Both the position numbers and the translations under genes were made by a program. Positions 1 through 6,294 of a stretch of DNA of 27,694 nt are shown here, piece by piece. Under the pieces are notes generated by a model. The model was given only the letters and a program-made list of their open reading frames with translations, was not told the DNA's origin and ran no database searches. Origin of the DNA: a virus; IMG/VR virus record IMGVR_UViG_3300021165_002197, positions 1 to 27,694 of that record, one strand, 5' to 3'. Positions within the stretch are counted from its first letter, which is position 1, and each line of letters starts with the position of its first letter.

Positions 1-445
1 CACCTTCATTATTATCTTCTACATGATTTGCCCAATACTTAATAAAGCGAGAAATAGCTTCTTGATGTCCTTTAATTGTAGGTTCACCACCAGTCCAAAT
101 AATATGGATAGTACCGTTCTTAATATCTTCATAGATACCTTGCTCTTTCCATTGATCAATCAGATATTGAAACTCTTTATTCTCACCTCTCCATAACCAT
201 TGACTTATAGAATCACAAGTCCATGTTGCTTTACCTTCTAATTCTAAATCGCCTTTAAGTATTTCACCATCGGCTAATAGTGTTTCTTTTAATAGGGTAT
301 TAGTGAATTTTCTACTCATACCGCAAGTTAGATTACATAATCCTAAGCGAACGAAGTATGATGGTATTCCTGTTGATATACCTTCTCCTTGTACGGAATA
401 GAAGTCACTACTTATTAATAGCTTATTTGGATCTATTTTACTCAT
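1..445 (-). CDS. queE: QueE-like radical SAM enzyme (7-carboxy-7-deazaguanine synthase), C-terminus cut by window edge
   Basis: About 148 codons are present from an ATG at 445; the gene runs off the left edge. QueE converts 6-carboxytetrahydropterin to 7-carboxy-7-deazaguanine (CDG) using SAM and a 4Fe-4S cluster. The N-terminus has the QueE signature FYSVQGEG (15-22), then PSYFVRLGLCNLTC (28-41) and, further on, the radical-SAM glycine motif WTGGEPT. The third cluster cysteine expected soon after CNLTC is displaced: the likely equivalent is the WTCDS stretch at residue 77, so the cluster motif reads CX3C-X35-C. The ATG overlaps the stop of the upstream 40-residue ORF (ATGA), suggesting coupled translation. 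It belongs with queC, dpdA and queD to the right. The family call is firm; the unusual cluster motif is my alignment by eye. Confidence 0.9.
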   Translation of the reverse strand, partial: MSKIDPNKLLISSDFYSVQGEGISTGIPSYFVRLGLCNLTCGMSRKFTNTLLKETLLADGEILKGDLELEGKATWTCDSISQWLWRGENKEFQYLIDQWKEQGIYEDIKNGTIHIIWTGGEPTIKGHQEAISRFIKYWANHVEDNNEG

Positions 446-564
446 TTAAATATTGTTTTTATATAATTAAATATATAACTAAAATTGTGCCATTCAGAAA
501 TGATAGCTATAATACTTGGATGTCTTTCACCACATACTCCTAGTATATGAAATAAATCATGCAT
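442..564 (-). CDS. Tiny conserved-looking ORF (40 aa) coupled to queE
   Basis: A 40-residue ORF not long enough for usual ORF callers. Its ATG overlaps the stop of the preceding 59-residue gene (TAATG) and its TGA overlaps the ATG of queE (ATGA). This double coupling is the main argument that it is real. The protein starts MHDLFHILGVCGERHPS, with three His and one Cys in the first 15 residues, followed by a hydrophobic, aromatic-rich half that could be a short membrane or amphipathic segment. I do not recognise a function. Its position between a small phage protein and queE suggests that it is part of the same transcript, not necessarily the same pathway. It could still be an untranslated spacer. 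Confidence 0.55.
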   Translation of the reverse strand: MHDLFHILGVCGERHPSIIAIISEWHNFSYIFNYIKTIFK

Positions 565-743
565 TATTTAACTTTTTTAGATTTTTCTTTTTCTTTAACA
601 GGTGTTGGTTCTCTTTCCTGTGATTTATATTCTGATTTTGCTACGTAAGACCAAGTTGAGCCAGCCATTTGGTTGGCTTGTTTATCATCAATTCTAATAA
701 TATTTCCTGTTTTTGTATTTTTTAAACACTTCATGTTGTCCAT
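564..743 (-). CDS. Small conserved-type phage protein (59 aa), function unknown
   Basis: A 59-residue ORF starting at ATG 743; a second in-frame ATG lies three codons later at 734. The sequence has a compact N-terminal half (MKCLKNTKTGNIIRIDD, then a QANQMAGSTWSYVAKSEYK stretch) and a charged tail ending in KEKEKSKKVK. The pattern of a short basic strand pair followed by W-x-Y-V-x-K-S-x-Y/W resembles small proteins I have seen repeatedly in marine and Bacteroidota phages, but I know of no assigned role. It lies directly after the terminator that follows the HTH gene, so it may start a new transcript running into the 40-residue ORF and queE. The stop overlaps the next ATG. Confidence 0.7.
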   Translation of the reverse strand: MDNMKCLKNTKTGNIIRIDDKQANQMAGSTWSYVAKSEYKSQEREPTPVKEKEKSKKVK

Positions 744-763
744 GTTTTATAAGATAAAATAAA

Positions 764-792
764 AACATCCACCTTTTTTAGAGGCGGATGTT
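764..792 (-). terminator. Rho-independent terminator after the HTH gene
   Basis: Read on the minus strand, AACATCCGCC pairs with GGTGGATGTT across a 9-base loop (10 bp, one G-U wobble), followed by TTTTATTTT. The U-tract is present only on the minus-strand side and the wobble pairs only in minus-strand RNA, so the terminator acts on the minus-strand transcript leaving the HTH gene. Confidence 0.8.
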
Positions 793-809
793 GGGGGTTT
801 GGTATTGAA

Positions 810-1046
810 TTAAGCTGTTGCTAATTCAATATTTTTAGTTCTACGTCTTGTTAACATATACATTGCATTAGCAATAGTATCATTTACACGACGAACACCA
901 CTAGTGATGTTTGATAGATGGCTAACTGAATAACCTGTTTCTTCTGCTAAGCGGCTAACGTCACCTTGGCGTTTGCGAGCTTTAAAGAATGACAATTTTG
1001 CTGTGCTGTTTAAATAATTAGCACGCACTTTAGTTTGATAACTCAT
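810..1046 (-). CDS. Small helix-turn-helix DNA-binding protein (XRE/Cro-like)
   Basis: A 78-residue basic protein. Residues about 28-55 read as a Cro/CI-type helix-turn-helix: GDVSRLAEETGYSVSHLSNI, with helix 2 LAEETG, a turn, and recognition helix SVSHLSNITSG. The C-terminus is arginine-rich (MLTRRRTKN). Proteins of this type are usually dimeric repressors or activators in the host cytoplasm. It sits 19 bases after queC and is followed at once by a strong hairpin terminator, so it is the last gene of a transcript. Targets are unknown; the paired dyads before the gp32 gene are one candidate. The fold call is good, the role is inference. Confidence 0.75.
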   Translation of the reverse strand: MSYQTKVRANYLNSTAKLSFFKARKRQGDVSRLAEETGYSVSHLSNITSGVRRVNDTIANAMYMLTRRRTKNIELATA

Positions 1047-1065
1047 AACTATATTGGGTTTTTGT

Positions 1066-1917
1066 TTACTTATTATTGTGTTCAGCTAATATTTTTTCTA
1101 CGTGGGATTTAGCTACTTCCCATTTAACGGGACCAGATTCATTTGCATAAGCTACTGGATCTCTGCGTCCTAGTTTAATAAAGGCTTCAATACGCTCTAC
1201 TGATGATGCTGATTTATAATCACTATACCATCTTGGTCCTATAGGAGTCTGAAATTGAATAGGTTTATAAGATGTGTTTGTACGAACATATACTTCATTA
1301 AAATCAAGACCTAATTGTTCGCAATATTTAACTCCATCTTCTAATATACCGAATTTATCAGTATTAAGGTATGGGGTGTAATGGTATATTAAGTCACTAT
1401 CCCAGTTACCTAACTTAAACGCTTCCATATCAGCATCTCTGAATTCTTGTCTGCAATCAGGATAAATAGCATGGTCACCTGCATGGATACCCATCGCAAT
1501 AGCTACATCTCTTTTTTCTAATTGTCCGTCTCCTAAATCTTTAGTTGCAACTGATAATGCTACTGCTTGGATTAATGAACTGAATATTTTGTTACGGTTT
1601 GGTACTACTGTTTCCTTCATATTAGATTGCTCATAGTGACCTTCTGGTACGTCTGCTCCACCTGTTACTAATGATGAATGAAGTAAATCTGATAGTCCAT
1701 CTAAATGAATTTTTTGGTATCTTACTAATGGTTTATTTTTTGATAATAAAATACCATTAATATATTCAATTAATTGTTGTGCACGTTGTAATTCAACACG
1801 ATGTTTTTGTCCGTAATCGAAGGATAATGCTGTTACTTGATAATCGTTGGCTAATAAATGCAATAATAATGTACTACTATCCATTCCACCTGATAATGAT
1901 AAAACTGCTTGCTTCAT
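1066..1917 (-). CDS. queC: QueC-like 7-deazaguanine ATPase lacking the zinc cysteines
   Basis: A 283-residue member of the PP-loop ATPase family. QueC normally converts CDG through an amide (ADG) to the nitrile preQ0 in two ATP-dependent steps. Visible landmarks: the PP-loop SLSGGMDSSTL (7-17), FDYGQKH (33-39), TVVPNRN (103-109) and YPDCRQEF (152-159). The C-terminal region ending in SVERIEAF (239-246) matches the family, but the usual four-cysteine zinc site (C-x8-C-x2-C-x2-C) is absent: the stretch 214-239 has Ser, Tyr and Lys where cysteines are expected. The only cysteines in the whole protein are C155 and C199. The enzyme may therefore make a different end product or use a divergent fold. 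The length is slightly above the usual 220-240. Family call firm; altered chemistry is inference. Confidence 0.9.
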   Translation of the reverse strand: MKQAVLSLSGGMDSSTLLLHLLANDYQVTALSFDYGQKHRVELQRAQQLIEYINGILLSKNKPLVRYQKIHLDGLSDLLHSSLVTGGADVPEGHYEQSNMKETVVPNRNKIFSSLIQAVALSVATKDLGDGQLEKRDVAIAMGIHAGDHAIYPDCRQEFRDADMEAFKLGNWDSDLIYHYTPYLNTDKFGILEDGVKYCEQLGLDFNEVYVRTNTSYKPIQFQTPIGPRWYSDYKSASSVERIEAFIKLGRRDPVAYANESGPVKWEVAKSHVEKILAEHNNK

Positions 1918-1932
1918 GTTTTATTTTTATTT

Positions 1933-2256
1933 TTATTTTATTATACAATCTCTACATTCCCATGAACTACCTACTGTACTTTTAGCCTGGTCATAATTGA
2001 ATGCTTTATCTACTTTTTCATGTCCGTATTTTGCTTCTAGTTCATTTATATTATCTTTCCATATTTCACCTGGTTGAGCTTCGGAAGTATATTCATCTAA
2101 TATTTGCTCATATTCATCTATTTCAGGACCTTCATATAATGCTCTATAAACTTTAACTAATTTTTGTCCTGTAAAATCACCAACTAGTGGATCACCAGGT
2201 CCACCAAATGGTTTTAATTCATTTTCATCTTTATCACAAATATAACATTTAGACAT
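1933..2256 (-). CDS. Small putative zinc-binding protein (107 aa), unknown function
   Basis: An acidic 107-residue protein with a CYIC pair at residues 4-7 and a CRDC pair at 101-104, so the two ends could be joined by one zinc ion. Between them is a conserved-looking GGPGDPLVGDFTGQKLVK segment and a Glu/Tyr-rich middle. The tryptophan just before the second pair (WECRDC) and the K-x-C-x-x-C start are typical of small zinc-ribbon modules. It lies 15 bases before queC and 2 bases after the 93-residue gene, within the queC-to-dpdA block, so involvement in base modification is possible but only positional. I do not recognise a named family. Confidence 0.75.
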   Translation of the reverse strand: MSKCYICDKDENELKPFGGPGDPLVGDFTGQKLVKVYRALYEGPEIDEYEQILDEYTSEAQPGEIWKDNINELEAKYGHEKVDKAFNYDQAKSTVGSSWECRDCIIK

Positions 2257-2258
2257 AA

Positions 2259-2540
2259 TTAAAATATTTTTTCTGACTCTTTAAAACTATCTTCTGTTAG
2301 TGCTGTATTAATTTCTGTATAATCTACTGACGGTGTTTGAAAGAATTTCTGTACTGTGAAGAATTCATCAAGAAATTCTTTATCATACAACATTATATGT
2401 CCTGTGTATTTAACGTTGGAAATATGACGTGTTTCGTATTTTGAATTTTTTATTTTAGCATATTCTGCTACTTGTTTACCAAGATCTCTACCTGCTGACT
2501 TTCCTAAATAATCATATAATGATATTTTATTAGTTTGCAT
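2259..2540 (-). CDS. Conserved-type hypothetical protein (93 aa) downstream of dpdA
   Basis: A 93-residue soluble protein beginning MQTNKISLYDYLGKSAGRD. It is rich in Lys, Tyr and Phe and has no cysteine, signal peptide or membrane segment. The ISLYDYLGK start and the central HISNVKYTGHIMLYDKEFLDEFF region look like a compact alpha/beta fold. Its start lies inside the last codons of the dpdA-like gene (11-base overlap), and the zinc-protein gene begins 2 bases after its stop, so the three are probably co-translated. I cannot assign a function. A DNA-binding or accessory role for the transglycosylase is one untested possibility. Confidence 0.75.
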   Translation of the reverse strand: MQTNKISLYDYLGKSAGRDLGKQVAEYAKIKNSKYETRHISNVKYTGHIMLYDKEFLDEFFTVQKFFQTPSVDYTEINTALTEDSFKESEKIF

Positions 2541-3324
2541 AACTCTTAAATTTATTTACATTAAATATAATATCTTCCATTTTATCTTCCAAATTTATTC
2601 CAAATAAATCTTCAATCTTTTCTTTTGGTTTAAAATTAATTCCATTATCTCCATATCTCTCACCTTTATATCCTACTATAATTGGATTAGAAGTGTCAAT
2701 TGATTTAATCCAATCAAATTCAGAATAGGCTGTTATTTCCTGAGGTAAGGAAATACCAAGGAGATGATGATATATATCTTTTCGTATGATATTCTCTGCT
2801 ACTAATTTTCTAATAAATTCCATTCTACCATACATTGATGCTTTTAATGGTTGTGTTTCGGCAAATGTAGGATACATTTCTTGATATGCTATACTTGAAT
2901 GATTAAATGCGATATGTTTATATCCTAGATCAACTAATGTTTGATATGTTGTTAATAATTCATTTAAATCTTTACCTTGACATACCGCCATTAATTCAAC
3001 ACCTTCTGGTAGACTTGGTTTATAATTATATATCCAGTGTTTAGCGCTTCTAATAGTTGTTGTTGAGTCATTCCAAGCATCTGGTACAATGAATATGTTA
3101 GGGTTGATTAATTTAATTTTACTTAGTAAATCTTTATTTGTGTGGATTTCTCCTTCAAACAATCCATTATCGCAGATTATAAAGCGCTTGTCTAATCTTG
3201 CCTTTTGAAAATATAGTCTATATTGAGTATATTTGTCTATTAAATGGGGGAGACAATAGTCTATATCATTCCATTCATAACTATAATGCATTAGTGAGGG
3301 GGGGAGCTCATGTGAAATTTTCAT
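2530..3324 (-). CDS. dpdA: DpdA-like guanine transglycosylase (7-deazaguanine insertion into DNA)
   Basis: A 264-residue protein with the order of motifs expected of the tRNA-guanine-transglycosylase/DpdA barrel: CDNGLFEGE (51-59), IVPDAWNDST (79-88), LMAVCQGKD (111-119), HIAFNHSS (137-144), HHLLGIS (186-192) and SIDTSNP (208-214). By family analogy, D52 and D210 are candidates for the two catalytic aspartates, and C115-Q116-G117 plus the HLLGI loop form the base pocket. DpdA exchanges guanine in DNA for a free 7-deazaguanine base. It lacks the CxCxxC zinc motif of tRNA-specific TGT and is shorter than bacterial DpdA, as phage versions are. Flanked by queD and queC, its context fits exactly. 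The DpdA subfamily cannot be fixed by eye. Confidence 0.8.
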   Translation of the reverse strand: MKISHELPPSLMHYSYEWNDIDYCLPHLIDKYTQYRLYFQKARLDKRFIICDNGLFEGEIHTNKDLLSKIKLINPNIFIVPDAWNDSTTTIRSAKHWIYNYKPSLPEGVELMAVCQGKDLNELLTTYQTLVDLGYKHIAFNHSSIAYQEMYPTFAETQPLKASMYGRMEFIRKLVAENIIRKDIYHHLLGISLPQEITAYSEFDWIKSIDTSNPIIVGYKGERYGDNGINFKPKEKIEDLFGINLEDKMEDIIFNVNKFKSYAN

Positions 3325-3369
3325 CGTAACTGTATTTATATTTATTTTTTAATTATTCTCTATACCTTT

Positions 3370-3828
3370 TTACGCTTCATATATAGCTGTATTTTTAGCG
3401 TGCTCCATAAATTCAACTCGTCTTACTTTTACTCTACCGCTTGTTTCTTCTTGAACGAATGTATTTAATTTTTCAAAGATATATTTTGAAAATTGTTCTG
3501 CTCCAGTGGCAGGGATTATTCTTACTTGGATTAGTCCATGTTCACCCATTGCTTTAAATCCTTCTACATATGGATCATCTTCTGCTACTATTGTAGTATG
3601 ATCAAACATATAATCCATCCATGCTTTTGGACTCATACCATCTATAGTTCCTTTAGCACGTTTCATCCCTCCAAAATCCCATACCCAATTACGTTCGTCT
3701 AGTTCGCCTTCGAACCATACTCTAAAGGATATTCCGTAACCGTGTAAGAAGCGACAGTGTGTACCTTCTGCTTTCCATTGGCGAAACACACAACTGAAGC
3801 CGTCGAATAGCTTTGTTGATTGAAACAT
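3370..3828 (-). CDS. queD: QueD-like 6-carboxytetrahydropterin synthase, divergent metal site
   Basis: A 152-residue member of the PTPS/QueD fold, which turns dihydroneopterin triphosphate into 6-carboxytetrahydropterin, the first dedicated step towards CDG. Recognisable: the FSCVFRQW strand (11-18), THCRFLHGYG (23-32) containing the likely catalytic Cys and His-Gly, VWDFGGMK (49-56), MFDHTT (73-78) with the Asp-His pair, ATGAEQF (108-114) and VEFMEHAKNTAIYE at the end. In classical QueD the zinc ligands are His in FxAAH and both His in HGH; here these positions read F and HGY. Similar sequences occur in phages and some bacteria, so this is probably a genuine subfamily with another ligand set, not a dead enzyme. 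No folE is present in the window. Confidence 0.88.
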   Translation of the reverse strand: MFQSTKLFDGFSCVFRQWKAEGTHCRFLHGYGISFRVWFEGELDERNWVWDFGGMKRAKGTIDGMSPKAWMDYMFDHTTIVAEDDPYVEGFKAMGEHGLIQVRIIPATGAEQFSKYIFEKLNTFVQEETSGRVKVRRVEFMEHAKNTAIYEA

Positions 3829-3834
3829 AATTTA

Positions 3835-4050
3835 TTATTTATTAATTGTTATTGGTTTAAATAATAGTGTTGCTAGTAGTTGCAAACCACATGCTTGCCA
3901 GAATGTTATTTCTGATAGACCAAACATTGTTGGCATTAACCAGTTCCATAGCACCATTAATGGTCCTCCAAATAGTATACAAGCCAGTATTAATAGGCCT
4001 ATAATAAGTAAAATGTTATGAATTGTCTGTTTCGGTTCTTTCGGTTCCAT
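3835..4050 (-). CDS. Small membrane protein with two predicted transmembrane segments
   Basis: A 71-residue protein with a short charged N-terminus (MEPKEPKQ), hydrophobic segments at about 11-36 and 46-66, and a lysine-ended tail. The linker contains WNWLMPTMFGL and the second helix begins SEITFWQACGLQLL. Both ends are predicted on the same side of the inner membrane. The start overlaps the end of the upstream 63-residue gene by 35 bases in another frame; the next in-frame Met is far inside the first helix, so this start is the only sensible one. The size would fit a holin or a membrane-modifying early protein, but there is no lysis neighbour and I do not assign a role. Confidence 0.65.
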   Translation of the reverse strand: MEPKEPKQTIHNILLIIGLLILACILFGGPLMVLWNWLMPTMFGLSEITFWQACGLQLLATLLFKPITINK

Positions 4051-4207
4051 CGAGTTGATATTTAATTTCTTCGTTTAATAAATTTTCTCCTTCTTCAGCT
4101 ATACTTAATAACTGATCTATTACTTCTTGTAATTTTTCAGGAGGTAAGTTTTTTAAATCCATTAATTGGATTTCTTTAACTTGTTCTTCTAATTTTTCTA
4201 ATTTCAT
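4016..4207 (-). CDS. Small acidic helical protein (63 aa), unknown
   Basis: A 63-residue Glu/Lys/Leu-rich protein. Residues 1-45 show a heptad-like spacing (LEKLEEQVKEIQLMDL, then LQEVIDQLLSIAEEGENLL) that suggests a helical hairpin or short coiled coil. The tail is polar (DGTERTETDNS) and overlaps the next gene in a different frame. Its ATG overlaps the TGA of the DUF5522-like ORF (ATGA), supporting this start. No family recognised. Confidence 0.65.
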   Translation of the reverse strand: MKLEKLEEQVKEIQLMDLKNLPPEKLQEVIDQLLSIAEEGENLLNEEIKYQLDGTERTETDNS

Positions 4208-4386
4208 GACTTAAATTTAATAAATTCTTCTGCCAATACCACATTTCCTTTTTTATGTTTGGGATCATAAGGGCAATTCTTGCACCCATTACCGCAACAT
4301 TGTCCACGTTGAATGTGGAATAAAGCTGTGAATATGACTCTATCTCCATCCAGATAATAATGTATATCTTTTATATAATTTTTGAT
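4204..4386 (-). CDS. DUF5522-like small cysteine protein without a canonical start codon
   Basis: An open frame of 64 codons after an upstream in-frame TAA, ending in a TGA that overlaps the ATG of the 63-residue gene. The translated sequence has HYYLDGDRVIFTALFHIQRG followed by QCCGNGCKNCPYDP, which matches the pattern of DUF5522 proteins (Y-Y-x-D/N-x-x-G, F-T-x-x-F/Y-H-L/I-x-R-G, then CCG/C-x-G-C-R/K-x-C-P-Y) known from Bacteroidota and other bacteria. Function of that family is unknown; the four cysteines suggest metal binding. There is no ATG, GTG or TTG before the conserved part. I place the start at ATC 4386 (60 residues), where IKNYIKD begins, but ATA, ATT or a sequencing error are equally possible. 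The coding nature is convincing, the start is not. Confidence 0.65.
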   Translation of the reverse strand: MKNYIKDIHYYLDGDRVIFTALFHIQRGQCCGNGCKNCPYDPKHKKGNVVLAEEFIKFKS

Positions 4387-4416
4387 GAGTGTGAGTCTTT
4401 ATTTTATTTATATATT

Positions 4417-6270
4417 TTACACTACTTCGCAAGCTCCTGAAGCGCAAGCAACTTGATCCATCAACGCTGTATTATCATCAAATTCAATTACTTTAGCTAA
4501 GTCTATTTCATGAAGATGTTTAACCATTTTCTTAAATGTTTTTTCATCAGTTGTTTGAAATGGTGCTTGAGTATAACTATGTCCATCGTAAGGTAGGACT
4601 GACAGGCCATTATAATATTCTTTATTTTTCCACATCCATTCACCTACTTCTTCCCATTCATTTTCCTTAATAGATATAGTGGCACTAACGTTATTTGTAT
4701 TTTCTCCTTTACGATGACCGGATTTTACCCATTCTATATTGAATTTTTTAACACGCTCTAGTAGATTTAATGCTGTTGTATTGTTTCTTAAAAACGCACC
4801 TTCTGGCGCTTTTTGAGGCACTGATACAATAGATTGAATGCTTGGTTTGAAATAATCATCTTCTAATAATTCAGGATGATGTATTTGTAGATGGGTATAT
4901 AAAGATTCATTTTTTCCTAAACGAATAGTTCTAATATAATATTCATCATGCCAATCATGAATACCACTTGATGTTCCTAATACTAATGAGCTAGTGCCAC
5001 TTGGTTTAATAGTAGTTGTTCTTGCTGCTTTATTTATTCCTATTAATTTAGCAATACGTTCATTTTCTACTTTAACTACTTCAGCTGCTTCTTCTAAACT
5101 ATAATTAATTATTTTACCAGAAGCAATACCTGTCATTCCAACACCTATTAATGCATCTTTTTCAGTTGTTTTACGCCATATATCTCTAAGATAATGGAAA
5201 TTAGTGTATGATGCTTGTAACGTGCCTATAAACGCTCCTACTTTAACTCTTTCATTTAAATCTTCTTGTGATTCAATATTTGAAACGTTTACTTCACATA
5301 AATTACAGAATTGGTAAGGACGTAAAGCAATTTCACAGCACGGATTAGTACCGTAATCTTTATCATTACTGAAGTATATTCCTGGTTCTCCACTGTTTGA
5401 TGCTTCTACTTTTTTCCATAGTTCTAAAAATTCTTTTTTCTTAATCTTATGACGAAGAATCATCGCACTGTTGTTTGCTCTTCCTCTTTGTGGATTTAAT
5501 TCCCACCAACTACCAAATTTACATGTTAGCATTTCTTCATCATTTAAATCAAATAATGCTATTAATGCTGCTCTTCTAATACCTCCACTCAATACTGCAT
5601 CCGCTATGTGACATACAATGTCATGACATTCTAATGATGTTAATTTAGAGCCATTTACTTTACGATCTAATATTTTTTGAATCTGGAATAAGCATTCTTT
5701 TAATGGTTCTGCACCTGGTGCTTTACCTCCTGCTGTTATTAGTCTTGCTCCTTTTGGTCTGATGTCTCTAAAGTCAAATTCTGGTTTTGCTATACCTGTA
5801 AGATATGATTTCATTAACATTCTAATAGCATCAGCCCATCCTTCAATACTATCTCCTATAAGATAACGTCTTGTTTTTAATGGAACTTTTATTTCTGGTA
5901 ATTGATCAACATGATTTGTTTGAACACTATATCCTACTCCTGTTCCACTTAATAATAAAAACATTATTTCAGAAAAACAACGATGATCGTCAATGGGTAG
6001 ATAACAGCAATTATATATTCTTGCATTATTTATTTCAATTGGTTTACCACTAAATTGTAGGGCACGCATTGAAGGTAATATTTTCTTTTCATATACTAAT
6101 TTATAGGCATTTTCAATTTCATCTTTTAATTGAGGAAATTTTTCCTGGTGCATTTGCTTATTTCTTGTTACTAGTTCATTCCATGTTTCTCTTCTATTTA
6201 ATTCTGGGTTGAATTTAGCGTATTTTAGATATACGCTAATGTCTGATAGAATGCTCTGTTCTATGTTCAT
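4417..6270 (-). CDS. nrdJ: Adenosylcobalamin-dependent (class II) ribonucleoside-triphosphate reductase
   Basis: A 617-residue monomeric class II reductase of the Lactobacillus leichmannii RTPR type, making dNTPs from NTPs with a B12-derived radical. Visible: RIYNCCYLP (84-92) with the first active-site cysteine; LLSGTGVGYSVQ (106-117); NPCCEI (309-314), giving the catalytic Asn309, the thiyl Cys311 and Glu313; FCNLC (321-325) with the partner cysteine 11 residues after Cys311, as in RTPR; and a C-terminal C609-x4-C614 pair that would reload the active site. RTPR is 739 residues, so this version is trimmed. It lies 24 bases after thioredoxin, its likely electron donor. Being oxygen-independent, it works in air or anoxia but needs host or imported cobalamin. 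C-terminus intact. Confidence 0.92.
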   Translation of the reverse strand: MNIEQSILSDISVYLKYAKFNPELNRRETWNELVTRNKQMHQEKFPQLKDEIENAYKLVYEKKILPSMRALQFSGKPIEINNARIYNCCYLPIDDHRCFSEIMFLLLSGTGVGYSVQTNHVDQLPEIKVPLKTRRYLIGDSIEGWADAIRMLMKSYLTGIAKPEFDFRDIRPKGARLITAGGKAPGAEPLKECLFQIQKILDRKVNGSKLTSLECHDIVCHIADAVLSGGIRRAALIALFDLNDEEMLTCKFGSWWELNPQRGRANNSAMILRHKIKKKEFLELWKKVEASNSGEPGIYFSNDKDYGTNPCCEIALRPYQFCNLCEVNVSNIESQEDLNERVKVGAFIGTLQASYTNFHYLRDIWRKTTEKDALIGVGMTGIASGKIINYSLEEAAEVVKVENERIAKLIGINKAARTTTIKPSGTSSLVLGTSSGIHDWHDEYYIRTIRLGKNESLYTHLQIHHPELLEDDYFKPSIQSIVSVPQKAPEGAFLRNNTTALNLLERVKKFNIEWVKSGHRKGENTNNVSATISIKENEWEEVGEWMWKNKEYYNGLSVLPYDGHSYTQAPFQTTDEKTFKKMVKHLHEIDLAKVIEFDDNTALMDQVACASGACEVV

Positions 6271-6294
6271 CTTTTTTGTTACTCTTTAAATTGT

